DNA of 64,000 bases. Source: Taibaiella sp. (GTDB lineage Bacteria > Bacteroidota > Bacteroidia > Chitinophagales > Chitinophagaceae). The DNA lies in assembly GCA_013815385.1 (NCBI GenBank), contig JACDGL010000005.1, positions 124,001 to 188,000 of the forward strand, read 5' to 3'. The position numbers and the translations under genes were made by a program. A model generated the notes under the pieces. That model was not told the DNA's origin. It saw only the letters and a list, made by a program, of their open reading frames with translations, and searched no databases. Positions 25,740 through 34,091 of the stretch are shown one piece after another; position 1 is the first letter of the stretch; each line of letters opens with the position of its first letter.

Positions 25740-27131
25740 ATGCAATTTTTCTTAAAAAACCAGATCATGCTATTTCTGGCATGTCTCCTTTCCTATACAT
25801 CCTTCTGCCAAACGGATACCCTGCGTGTAATGACCTACAATGTGCTCAATTATGGATCATACCCTATTTGCCAGGGACCTAATGCACTATACCACGCCTA
25901 CCTGCAGACGATAGTGCAATACACAAAACCGGATATCCTGGGTCTTGAGAAAATGGGCTCTATTCCCACATCGCCCTCCGACCATAATAATACAGCACCC
26001 CCTGGTTTTGGAGATTCTATTTTACAATACGCAATGAATGCTGCCTTCCCAGGCAAGTATGCCTATTGCCCATTTACCAATGCATCAGCAGCAAATAATA
26101 TGTCTTTGCTCATCTATAACCAGCAAAAGCTCGGCTTTATTGCAATTACCTCCTCTTATGCTAATCTAACCGACTTCAACACTTACAAATTATATTACAA
26201 AGACCCAAACCTTGCTACAACACATGATACTACCTACTTGTACGTAACACTCAACCACGATCAGTCTGGTACAACGAGTGATGCAATACGGGGAGGCCAG
26301 ATAACAGGTGAGATGCAGCATATTACCAATCATTTTATCCATTTGCCCAATATGATAAACATGGGCGACTTCAATACGCACAGCACCTACGAACAGTGTT
26401 ATCAGACTTTGGTTAACCCTACTGATACCAATTTCAGATTTTATGACCCACCTTTCTCCGTTGATGGAAGTCTTACATATCCTGCAGATTGGGATAGCAA
26501 TCCAAACACATTCGCAGGTTTTCTTACTACTTCCACACGCCAGTCTGCCAGTATACCAAATTCGTGTGGCACCAGCGGTGGCGCCAAATCCTGGTACGAC
26601 CATATCTTCTTATCACCATGGATAATAAATAATGCAAATCACGTTCATTACATACCTCACTCTTATCGCACAATAGGCAATGATGCGCATAGACTTAGTA
26701 TATCCATTAATGATAGCTCTGCTTTGAAAAACACCTCTGTTCCCCCTGATGTCCTTAATGCATTATTCCAGATGTCTAATAAATATCCTGTAATGGTGGA
26801 TCTTGCTGTGACACAGAATACAACAGGCACCAGCCCTTCTGATCCTGAGATTACCCCTACAGGTATTGCAGGCGAAGTATTTGTACAAGAACAGGTTTCT
26901 CTGGTTAATCCTATTACTTCTAATATATCAATGTATTTTTCGCCGGGGCTCATTGGCCAGAATGTTACTGTAGAATGCTTTGATATGCTTGGCCGTTCTG
27001 TATTAAAACAACCTGTTAATATAGGCCAACGCTCTATTGATATCCCTTGTAGTCTTAATAAGGGGGTCTATACATTGAGGATATATTCTAAGCACAGCGT
27101 TTTATGCATGACGACCGTAGTTAAAAAATAA
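25740..27131 (+). CDS. Secreted endonuclease/exonuclease/phosphatase, T9SS cargo
   Basis: A 463-residue exported hydrolase. After a signal peptide (FLACLLSYTSFCQ) the EEP (DNase I-like) fold shows VMTYNVLNYGS, PDILGLEKMG (metal glutamate), NMGDFNTHS and GNDAHRLSI (catalytic histidine). The last 80 residues form a type A T9SS sorting domain (PITSNISMYFSPG..FDMLGRSVLKQ..GVYTLRI). The protein is therefore expected on the surface or outside the cell, acting on nucleic acids or phosphoesters. The substrate is not decidable. It may feed the TonB receptor upstream. Confidence 0.85.
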   Translation: MQFFLKNQIMLFLACLLSYTSFCQTDTLRVMTYNVLNYGSYPICQGPNALYHAYLQTIVQYTKPDILGLEKMGSIPTSPSDHNNTAPPGFGDSILQYAMNAAFPGKYAYCPFTNASAANNMSLLIYNQQKLGFIAITSSYANLTDFNTYKLYYKDPNLATTHDTTYLYVTLNHDQSGTTSDAIRGGQITGEMQHITNHFIHLPNMINMGDFNTHSTYEQCYQTLVNPTDTNFRFYDPPFSVDGSLTYPADWDSNPNTFAGFLTTSTRQSASIPNSCGTSGGAKSWYDHIFLSPWIINNANHVHYIPHSYRTIGNDAHRLSISINDSSALKNTSVPPDVLNALFQMSNKYPVMVDLAVTQNTTGTSPSDPEITPTGIAGEVFVQEQVSLVNPITSNISMYFSPGLIGQNVTVECFDMLGRSVLKQPVNIGQRSIDIPCSLNKGVYTLRIYSKHSVLCMTTVVKK

Positions 27132-27153
27132 GTCATTAATTTACACATATACA

Positions 27154-28173
27154 ATGGATTTTATGAAAGCACCTCTTTTTATTGCCCTGGCCGCAGCAAC
27201 CTTTTCAGTTGGCCCTAATCATGTTTATGCCCAGTCATCAGGCTATAAAGTTGTAAATACGCTCCATATACAAAGTGCAGGGAAGTGGGATTATGTTGCC
27301 ATCAATCCAGTTAGCAGCAATGTATATTTATCACATGGCACACAGGTTAATGTGCTCAACTCCAAAGGCGATTCAGTAGGCATTATCAACAACACGACCG
27401 GTGTGCATGGCATCGCGTTTGCACCTGCTTATCGCAAAGGTTTTACAAGCAATGGCAGGATCAATACGGTAACTGTTTTTGATATTAAAACCAATGAAGT
27501 ATCTGCGCAGGTAAAAACAGGAGAAAATCCGGATGCGATCATGTACGATCCTTATTCTAAAAAAATAGTGGTGTGCAATGGCCGCAGTAAAGACCTTACT
27601 ATCATAGACCCATCTAATAATGCTGTTGTAGCAACTATCGCATTAGGGGGCAAGCCGGAAACAGCTGTTTCTGATGAAAAAGGAAAGATATATGTAGACA
27701 TTGAAGACAAAAATGAAATTGTTGTTGTAGATATTAAAACAATGAAAGCAGTTTCCCGCTGGTCTGTAGGCAAGGGCGATGAGCCGGCAGGCCTTGCAAT
27801 AGACCTGCACACTCATCGTTTATTTGCTGGCTGTGGCAATAAGCTATTAGTAGTGGTCAATGCTGATAACGGTAAAATAGTTGATAATATAACTATTGGT
27901 GACGGCTGCGATGGAGTAGCATTCGATCCGGCATTGAAGCATATTTATGCATCAAATGGAGAAGGTACATTAAGCCTGATAAAAGAAATATCCCCCGATA
28001 AGTATCTGTTAATTGAAAACATCCCGACCAAAAAAGGCGCACGTACATTAGCAGTTGACCCCAAAACACACCATATATACCTTCCTACAGCAGATTTTAA
28101 ACCACTAGTAGCAGGCGAAAAAAGGCCTGATATGGTGCCAGGAACTTTTCAGGTGCTTGTAGTGGGGAAATAA
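27154..28173 (+). CDS. YncE-like beta-propeller protein
   Basis: A 339-residue exported protein with signal peptide (LFIALAAATFSVGPNHVYAQ) and repeated blades such as VTVFDIKTNEVSAQVKTGENPDAIMYDP, LTIIDPSNNAVVATIALGGKPETAVSD and VVVDIKTMKAVSRWSVG, typical of YVTN/YncE seven-bladed propellers. The role is unknown; relatives are periplasmic and some bind DNA or metals. ATG 27154 or 27163 could be the start. It lies 22 bp after the nuclease gene, so cotranscription is likely. Confidence 0.82.
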   Translation: MDFMKAPLFIALAAATFSVGPNHVYAQSSGYKVVNTLHIQSAGKWDYVAINPVSSNVYLSHGTQVNVLNSKGDSVGIINNTTGVHGIAFAPAYRKGFTSNGRINTVTVFDIKTNEVSAQVKTGENPDAIMYDPYSKKIVVCNGRSKDLTIIDPSNNAVVATIALGGKPETAVSDEKGKIYVDIEDKNEIVVVDIKTMKAVSRWSVGKGDEPAGLAIDLHTHRLFAGCGNKLLVVVNADNGKIVDNITIGDGCDGVAFDPALKHIYASNGEGTLSLIKEISPDKYLLIENIPTKKGARTLAVDPKTHHIYLPTADFKPLVAGEKRPDMVPGTFQVLVVGK

Positions 28174-28267
28174 CTTACTGATAGTGAGGACAATATATCT
28201 ATATAGCCGTTTTTAGTCCATTCTTCAAAAAGTCTACAGAAAGTAGGAATATATTTGCATACATTCA

Positions 28268-28310
28268 GTCAGATCAATGATCAAGATAAACTTAAGATTA
28301 TTGATCTGAC
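28268..28310. promoter_or_regulatory. Inverted-repeat operator candidate of the RND operon
   Basis: GTCAGATCAAT (28268-28278) and ATTGATCTGAC (28300-28310) are perfect 11-bp inverted arms around 21 bp. The dyad ends eight bases before the -7 box of the TolC gene. There is no T-run, so it is more likely an operator than a terminator. Confidence 0.55.
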
Positions 28311-28318
28311 GTATGTTA

Positions 28319-28326
28319 TAGCTTTG
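28319..28326 (+). promoter_or_regulatory. -7 box of the RND efflux operon
   Basis: TAGCTTTG matches TAnnTTTG, and the ATG of the TolC gene follows after five bases, a leaderless arrangement. Confidence 0.55.
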
Positions 28327-28331
28327 GTTCT

Positions 28332-29567
28332 ATGAAGAAATGGCTTTTCTTTTTTTCTTTTATTGCTATTAAGAGTATCAGTTATGGCCAATCCGTAACC
28401 CTACAGTATTACATAGATCAAAGTCTTGCTAATAGCCCCCTGCTTAAAGACTACAGGAATCAGATACTGGCAGCAAAAATAGATAGCCAGCGTATCAGGG
28501 CGCTCTATAAACCACAGGTTACAGGCACAAGCAATAACTTTTACGCGCCGGTCATTAATGGATATGGATACGATCCTGTTGTTACCAATAATGGATCGTA
28601 TAATGCGCTGTTAAATGTAGATCAGGCATTTATTGGCAGGCGGAACCTGAACGCACAATTCGCCTCCATTCATTTACAGAACGATTCGTTTTCAAATACA
28701 GGAAGGATCACTGAGCAGGAATTAATAAGAACTGTTACTAACCAGTACATTACCGCGTACGGCGATCTGCAGCAACTTAATCTCAATACAGAAATCAATG
28801 AACTATTAAAGAATGAAGACACAATCTTAAGAAAGTTAACACAGAGCAATATATATAGGCAAACTGACTACCTTACTTTCAAAGTCACGTTGCAGCAGCA
28901 GCAGTTACAATTAAGGCAATTAAATATCCAATACCAGACAGACTACTCTACACTTAATTACCTATGTGGTATATATGATACAGCATATGTAACACTATCT
29001 CCTCCGGCTATTACGCTACAGGATCTGCCAGACAGGGCTACGTCAATCCATTTCCGGCAATATTCTATTGACAGCCTAAAATTAATGAACACCATTACTG
29101 TATTGAATTATAGCTACAGGCCTAAGGTGAATGCATATGCAAATGCAGGCTATAATTCATCTTTATTGTACCAGTCTTATAAGAACTTTGGTACAGGGGT
29201 TGGCTTAAACCTGAATGTTCCTATTTATGACGGCCACCAGCGTAAATTATTGTTTGAAAAGATAAAGCTGCAGGAAAATACGCGTGCCAATTACCAGGAT
29301 TTCTTTATTCGCCAATACAGCCAGCAGACCGTACAATTACGCCGACAGCTGAGGCTTACTGAAGATCTCATTAATGATATTAATGAACAGATAAAATATT
29401 CTGAGACGCTTATTAAGGTAGATGGCAAACTAATGGAAACAGGTGATACAAGAATTTCAGACTTTGTTATTGCTATCAATAACTACCTGAACGCACGCAA
29501 CCTCCTTGCTCAAAATAATATTAGCAGAATGCAAATAATAAATCAACTAAATTACTGGAACAGATAA
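28332..29567 (+). CDS. TolC-family outer membrane efflux protein
   Basis: A 411-residue outer membrane channel of a tripartite pump. A signal peptide (LFFFSFIAIKSISYGQ) precedes two long coiled, Gln/Asn/Leu-rich halves typical of OEP proteins (LQQLNLNTEINELLKNEDTILRKL; LQQQQLQLRQLNIQYQTDYSTLNYLCGIYDTAYV). It is shorter than E. coli TolC but normal for Bacteroidota. First gene of an operon with an adaptor (10-bp gap) and a permease (6-bp gap). Confidence 0.88.
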   Translation: MKKWLFFFSFIAIKSISYGQSVTLQYYIDQSLANSPLLKDYRNQILAAKIDSQRIRALYKPQVTGTSNNFYAPVINGYGYDPVVTNNGSYNALLNVDQAFIGRRNLNAQFASIHLQNDSFSNTGRITEQELIRTVTNQYITAYGDLQQLNLNTEINELLKNEDTILRKLTQSNIYRQTDYLTFKVTLQQQQLQLRQLNIQYQTDYSTLNYLCGIYDTAYVTLSPPAITLQDLPDRATSIHFRQYSIDSLKLMNTITVLNYSYRPKVNAYANAGYNSSLLYQSYKNFGTGVGLNLNVPIYDGHQRKLLFEKIKLQENTRANYQDFFIRQYSQQTVQLRRQLRLTEDLINDINEQIKYSETLIKVDGKLMETGDTRISDFVIAINNYLNARNLLAQNNISRMQIINQLNYWNR

Positions 29568-29577
29568 ATACAGCGTT

Positions 29578-30510
29578 ATGCAATTATTTCTAAAACAGGT
29601 CTTTGCCATTTCATGTATACTGTTCTTGTTTGCTGCATGTAAAAGCAATAGTAAAACTACAACGGAAACCGAAACAAAAGCAGAAACGGCAACCCCCGTC
29701 ACTGTCACCTCTGTTAGCAGCGAGTCATTGGTAGAATATATAGACCTGAATGCCACATCAGCATTTTTGCAAAAGAATTATGTCAAGGCTATTACCAGCG
29801 GTTATATACATTCTGTAAATACGCAGGTTGGGAAAAATGTACATGCCGGCGAAACCTTGTTTGTATTAAAGACCAAAGAATCGCAAAGCATTGGTAATGT
29901 AATAAGCAAACTTGATCCTTCATTCAAATTTTCAGGCGCAAATTTAATCAAAGCTCCTGCAAATGGCTTTATTACTCAGTTAAACCACCAGCTTGGGGAT
30001 TATGTACAGGATGGAGAACAGCTAGCCATTATCAGCGATATCAACAGTTTTGCATTCATCCTAAATCTGCCTTACGAATTCAGGTCTTATATTACTAATC
30101 AGAAAAGCGTAGATGTTATACTGCCGGATAGCACAAGATTGAAAGGCGTAATTACTTCATCAATGCCTACTGTAGACCCTCAATCACAAACGCAGAGCAT
30201 AGTGATCAAAGTGCAATCAGCCAATGCTATTCCTGAAAATCTGATCGCCCATGTTAGAATTATCAAAAAAGCAAAGGTAAATGCGCTATCCCTTCCCCGG
30301 TCGGCGGTACTTACAAATGATATACAGAGTGATTTTTGGGTAATGAAAATGATCGATTCCAATACTGCGGTGAAGGTGCCTGTAAAAACCGGAATTGCAA
30401 CAAAGGATAATATAGAGATCTTATCCCCCTCCTTTTCACCAGAAGACAAAATAATTGTTACAGGAAATTACGGGTTGCCTGATACTGCCAAGGTCAAGAT
30501 CGCTCAATAA
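29578..30510 (+). CDS. RND efflux periplasmic adaptor, lipoprotein
   Basis: A 310-residue membrane-fusion protein anchored as a lipoprotein (LFAAC, Cys21). A Thr/Glu-rich linker is followed by barrel-sandwich (lipoyl-like) halves: KAITSGYIHSVNTQVGKNVHAGETLFVLKTKES and IKAPANGFITQLNHQLGDYVQDGEQLAIISD. A beta-barrel and membrane-proximal part follow (LPRSAVLTNDIQSDFWVMKM). The alpha-hairpin between the halves is very short, so the adaptor is compact. It links the inner-membrane permease to the TolC protein. Confidence 0.88.
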   Translation: MQLFLKQVFAISCILFLFAACKSNSKTTTETETKAETATPVTVTSVSSESLVEYIDLNATSAFLQKNYVKAITSGYIHSVNTQVGKNVHAGETLFVLKTKESQSIGNVISKLDPSFKFSGANLIKAPANGFITQLNHQLGDYVQDGEQLAIISDINSFAFILNLPYEFRSYITNQKSVDVILPDSTRLKGVITSSMPTVDPQSQTQSIVIKVQSANAIPENLIAHVRIIKKAKVNALSLPRSAVLTNDIQSDFWVMKMIDSNTAVKVPVKTGIATKDNIEILSPSFSPEDKIIVTGNYGLPDTAKVKIAQ

Positions 30511-30516
30511 TATAAA

Positions 30517-33500
30517 ATGAAGAATTTTTTCGTATCGTATAAAAATCCCCTTACCGTAGTACTTGTCCTTATTATACTGGGCGGGATTTTTACTTATAGT
30601 AAGATACAGACCTCCCTATTTCCTGAGATTACTTTCCCGAAAATAAAGATCATCGCAGATGCCGGCTTACAGCCGGTAAATAAAATGATGATAACAGTTA
30701 CAAAACCATTAGAAAATGCCATAAAGCAGGTTCCATCGCTCCATTCAGTTCGCAGTATTACCAGCAGGGGCAGTTGTGAAATATCTGCTTATATGGACTG
30801 GAGCGCAGATATAGATCTTAGCCTGCAGCGTATTGAATCTAAGATCAATGGCATCCGCAATACCCTGCCTCCGGATGTGCAGATTACTACCGAAAAAATG
30901 AACCCATCTATCCTTCAGGTAATGGGTTATACACTGGAAAGCAACACAAGGTCGCCAATAGAATTAAAGCAGATAGCCACCTATACCATCAAGCCCTTCT
31001 TATCACAGGTAAGTGGCGTTTCGCAAATATTCATTTCCGGTGGCAGACAAAAAGAATACTGGCTCACGCTGTATCCCCAACGGATGACCGCGCTTGGCAT
31101 AACACCCGACAGTATTACTGCTGCAATGGCACAGACCAACTTCATTAAGTCTAATGGATACCTTTCTGATTACCGGTATTTGTACCTCACCATTACTGAT
31201 GCTACAGCACATAATATCGATGACTTAAAAAATATAGTAGTACGTAACGATGGCAAAAGGATAGTACAGCTAAAAGACATTGCCGATGTAGCAGTAAGAG
31301 AACAGGTGGAATTTGTAAGGATCAATGCCAATGGCCGGGACGCAGTTTTAATTGGCGTTATAAAGCAGCCAAACGCAAACCTTATAGATGTATCCACACA
31401 GATAGAGAAAAGAGTAACACAATTACAAAGTATCCTACCTAAAGATGTAAAGATAAAACCATACTACATACAGGCCGATTTTGTAAACGAATCAGTAAGG
31501 AGTGTTGTAGATAGCCTGTGGATAGGACTGGTACTTGCTATTATAGTTGCTGTTATTTTCCTTCGCTCATTGCGCGCCAGTGCTACCATCCTTATTACTA
31601 TACCTATTACCCTTTGTCTCACTCTTATAATCCTGTATGCCATAGGCTATACATTTAATATTATGACGCTTGGGGCTATTGCTGCTTCTATTGGCCTTAT
31701 TATAGATGATGCCATCGTAGTTGTAGAGCAGATACATCGTACTCGAGAAGAATTTCCGGATGAGCCTGCCAAAAATTTATTAAGCAAGGCTATCAACTAT
31801 TTATTCCCTGCTATGGTGGGGTCTTCTATCAGCACCATAGTTATCTTCGTTCCCTTTGTATTAATGACCGGTGTGGCTGGCGAATATTTTAAGGTGATGA
31901 CCAATACAATGATCGTCACTCTTGTTTGCTCTTTCTTTGTTACATGGATTTGCCTGCCGGTTATTTATCTGTTTGTAGGCAGGAACAATGTAGCTACTGC
32001 AAAGCAACACTTACAGCCCCATACAGTAAAACGACAACGCTGGATATCTTATTTTATCAACCGCCCTTACATTAGCATCATCACTATTGCGGTGCTTATA
32101 TTATCTATCATCCTTATCCTTCCCCGCCTGCAAACCGGCTTCCTGCCCGAAATGGATGAAGGAAGTATTGTATTGGATTATTCCTCTCCTCCCGGCACAT
32201 CATTAGAAGAGACTGACCGGATGTTAAAAGAGGCAGAAAAGACCATCAATGTAATTCCCGAGGTACAGGCATACTCGCGTCGCACAGGTACCCAAATGGG
32301 TTTCTTTATAACGGAACCTAACAGGGGCGATTATCTGATACAGCTAAAAAAGAAGCGCAGCCGCTCTACTGATGAAGTAATAGCTGAAATAAGGCACAAA
32401 ATAGAATCAACGCAACCTGCATTAAGAATTGATTTCGGCCAGGTAATAGGTGACATGCTGGGCGATCTGATGACCTCTGTACAACCCATTGAAATTAAGA
32501 TCTTTGGTGATAACCAGGCTACACTCCAGCAACTATCAAAGCAGGTGGCAGATGTGGTAACGCATGTAGAGGGCGCCGCCGATGTGTTTAATGGCATTGT
32601 AATAGCTGGCCCATCTATTACAGTGCTCCCCGATTTTTCAAAACTTGCCCAATACGGAATATCCCCAGCCGGATTTCAGTACCAACTCCAAACTTCACTG
32701 GAAGGAAATATAGTAGGAAGTATATTAGAGAAAGAACAACAGACAAATATCAGGGCCCTATACCCCGGTAGCCGCAAGCTAAGCGCTACTGATATACTGA
32801 GCATGCAGATATTTTTACCTGGCGGTAGGCTGATACCGATCAACGACCTGGCTACCATTGTTGTAAATGCCGGCGATGCAGAAATAAACCGAGAAAACCT
32901 TCAGTCTATAGGAGCAGTTACCGCACGTCTTGAAAATAGGGATCTTGGAAGCGTAATAAAGGATATCAAGAAGCAGCTAGCATTAAAAATAAACTTACCT
33001 CAGGGCTATCATGTAGAGTATGGTGGTTCCTATGCCGAGCAGCAGAAGTCTTTTAGAGAACTATTGACCATTTTATTCACTTCCAGCTTATTGGTATTTT
33101 GCGTTATCCTGTTTCTGTTTAAAGATTTCAGAGTGGCAACAGTTATCATCCTTTTATCATTGCTCGGCATATCCGGCAGCTATATGGCAATGTTCCTTAC
33201 CCATACACCGTTAAATGTTGGCAGTTACACAGGATTGATTATGATAGTAGGTATCATTGGTGAGAATGCAATATTTACCTTTCTGCAATTCAAGCAATCC
33301 CTTATTAACAGTAATGTAAATGATGCCATCATCTATTCTATCTCTACACGCCTCCGTCCTAAGTTAATGACTGCATTGGGCGCTATCATAGCACTATTGC
33401 CTCTGGCATTAGGTATAGGCACCGGCGCTCAGTTACATCAGCCACTGGCCATATCCGTTATTGGCGGGTTTATTGTGGCGCTGCCTTTGCTGCTGATCAT

Positions 33501-33570
33501 ATTGCCGTCTATTTTAAAACTGGTTTATAAAAATTCTACGCCACGGGAACCTGTAGCGCCAATTGAATAG
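30517..33570 (+). CDS. RND efflux permease (AcrB/CzcA superfamily)
   Basis: A 1017-residue proton-driven inner-membrane pump with two six-helix halves and large periplasmic loops. TM4 carries GLIIDDAIVVVEQ with the paired aspartates Asp397 and Asp398, as in hydrophobe pumps. In TM10 the AcrB-type GLSAKNAI appears as GIIGENAI, so the proton-relay lysine is Glu916. Both halves keep the RND segments (LFPEITFPKIKI; RLRPKLMTALGAII). Substrate unknown: the protein shares features with both hydrophobe and heavy-metal pumps. Confidence 0.9.
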   Translation: MKNFFVSYKNPLTVVLVLIILGGIFTYSKIQTSLFPEITFPKIKIIADAGLQPVNKMMITVTKPLENAIKQVPSLHSVRSITSRGSCEISAYMDWSADIDLSLQRIESKINGIRNTLPPDVQITTEKMNPSILQVMGYTLESNTRSPIELKQIATYTIKPFLSQVSGVSQIFISGGRQKEYWLTLYPQRMTALGITPDSITAAMAQTNFIKSNGYLSDYRYLYLTITDATAHNIDDLKNIVVRNDGKRIVQLKDIADVAVREQVEFVRINANGRDAVLIGVIKQPNANLIDVSTQIEKRVTQLQSILPKDVKIKPYYIQADFVNESVRSVVDSLWIGLVLAIIVAVIFLRSLRASATILITIPITLCLTLIILYAIGYTFNIMTLGAIAASIGLIIDDAIVVVEQIHRTREEFPDEPAKNLLSKAINYLFPAMVGSSISTIVIFVPFVLMTGVAGEYFKVMTNTMIVTLVCSFFVTWICLPVIYLFVGRNNVATAKQHLQPHTVKRQRWISYFINRPYISIITIAVLILSIILILPRLQTGFLPEMDEGSIVLDYSSPPGTSLEETDRMLKEAEKTINVIPEVQAYSRRTGTQMGFFITEPNRGDYLIQLKKKRSRSTDEVIAEIRHKIESTQPALRIDFGQVIGDMLGDLMTSVQPIEIKIFGDNQATLQQLSKQVADVVTHVEGAADVFNGIVIAGPSITVLPDFSKLAQYGISPAGFQYQLQTSLEGNIVGSILEKEQQTNIRALYPGSRKLSATDILSMQIFLPGGRLIPINDLATIVVNAGDAEINRENLQSIGAVTARLENRDLGSVIKDIKKQLALKINLPQGYHVEYGGSYAEQQKSFRELLTILFTSSLLVFCVILFLFKDFRVATVIILLSLLGISGSYMAMFLTHTPLNVGSYTGLIMIVGIIGENAIFTFLQFKQSLINSNVNDAIIYSISTRLRPKLMTALGAIIALLPLALGIGTGAQLHQPLAISVIGGFIVALPLLLIILPSILKLVYKNSTPREPVAPIE

Positions 33571-33608
33571 TTTTTACTTATTAATATAGCACCTAAACTT
33601 TTTAATTT

Positions 33609-34025
33609 ATGTGGTGGATTTATGCATTGTTATCGGCAGTATTTGCCGCGCTGGTTGCCATTTTTGCTAAAGTAGGCATGAAGGGCGTAGACCCCGACCT
33701 CGCTACAGCTATCCGTACAGTTATCATTATCATCCTTGCCTGGAGTATAGCTATCGCCAAAGGCAGCACACAAGGCTTTAGCTCGCTTACGCGACAAAAC
33801 TGGGTATTCCTTATTTTATCGGGCTGTGCTACCGGGCTTTCATGGATATTTTATTTCAGGGCATTACAACTAGGCGAGGTATCAAAGGTGGCACCTATTG
33901 ATAAATTGAGCGTAGCCTTAGCCATAATTTTATCAATGATCTTCCTGCACGAAACACTTACCTGGAAGGAAGCAGTAGGCGCTATAATGATAATAGGAGG
34001 TACGCTTTTATTGATACTGGGTTAA
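33609..34025 (+). CDS. Half-size EamA/DMT transporter
   Basis: A 138-residue membrane protein made of a single EamA unit of four to five helices (WIYALLSAVFAALVAIFAKVGMKGVDPDLATAIRT..SWIFYFRALQLGEVSKVAPIDKLSVALAIILS). Standard DMT exporters have two such units; single-unit forms presumably dimerise. The gene follows the RND permease after 38 bp and precedes a strong terminator, so it may be the last gene of the efflux operon. Substrate unknown. Confidence 0.82.
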   Translation: MWWIYALLSAVFAALVAIFAKVGMKGVDPDLATAIRTVIIIILAWSIAIAKGSTQGFSSLTRQNWVFLILSGCATGLSWIFYFRALQLGEVSKVAPIDKLSVALAIILSMIFLHETLTWKEAVGAIMIIGGTLLLILG

Positions 34026-34040
34026 ACTAGACCTTAACAT

Positions 34041-34078
34041 AAAAAAGAATAGCTCCATAATGGAGCTATTCTTTTTTT
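34041..34078. terminator. Bidirectional terminator
   Basis: AAAAAAGAATAGCTCCA (34041-34057) pairs with TGGAGCTATTCTTTTTT around TAA. It serves the EamA gene on the plus strand and the giant SBBP gene on the minus strand. Confidence 0.88.
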
Positions 34079-34091
34079 ATACTGTATCTAG

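Noticed and set aside
28268-28310. Terminator of the YncE-like gene
   Set aside because: The 11-bp arms enclose a 21-nt loop and no T-run follows; its position against the -7 box fits an operator better.
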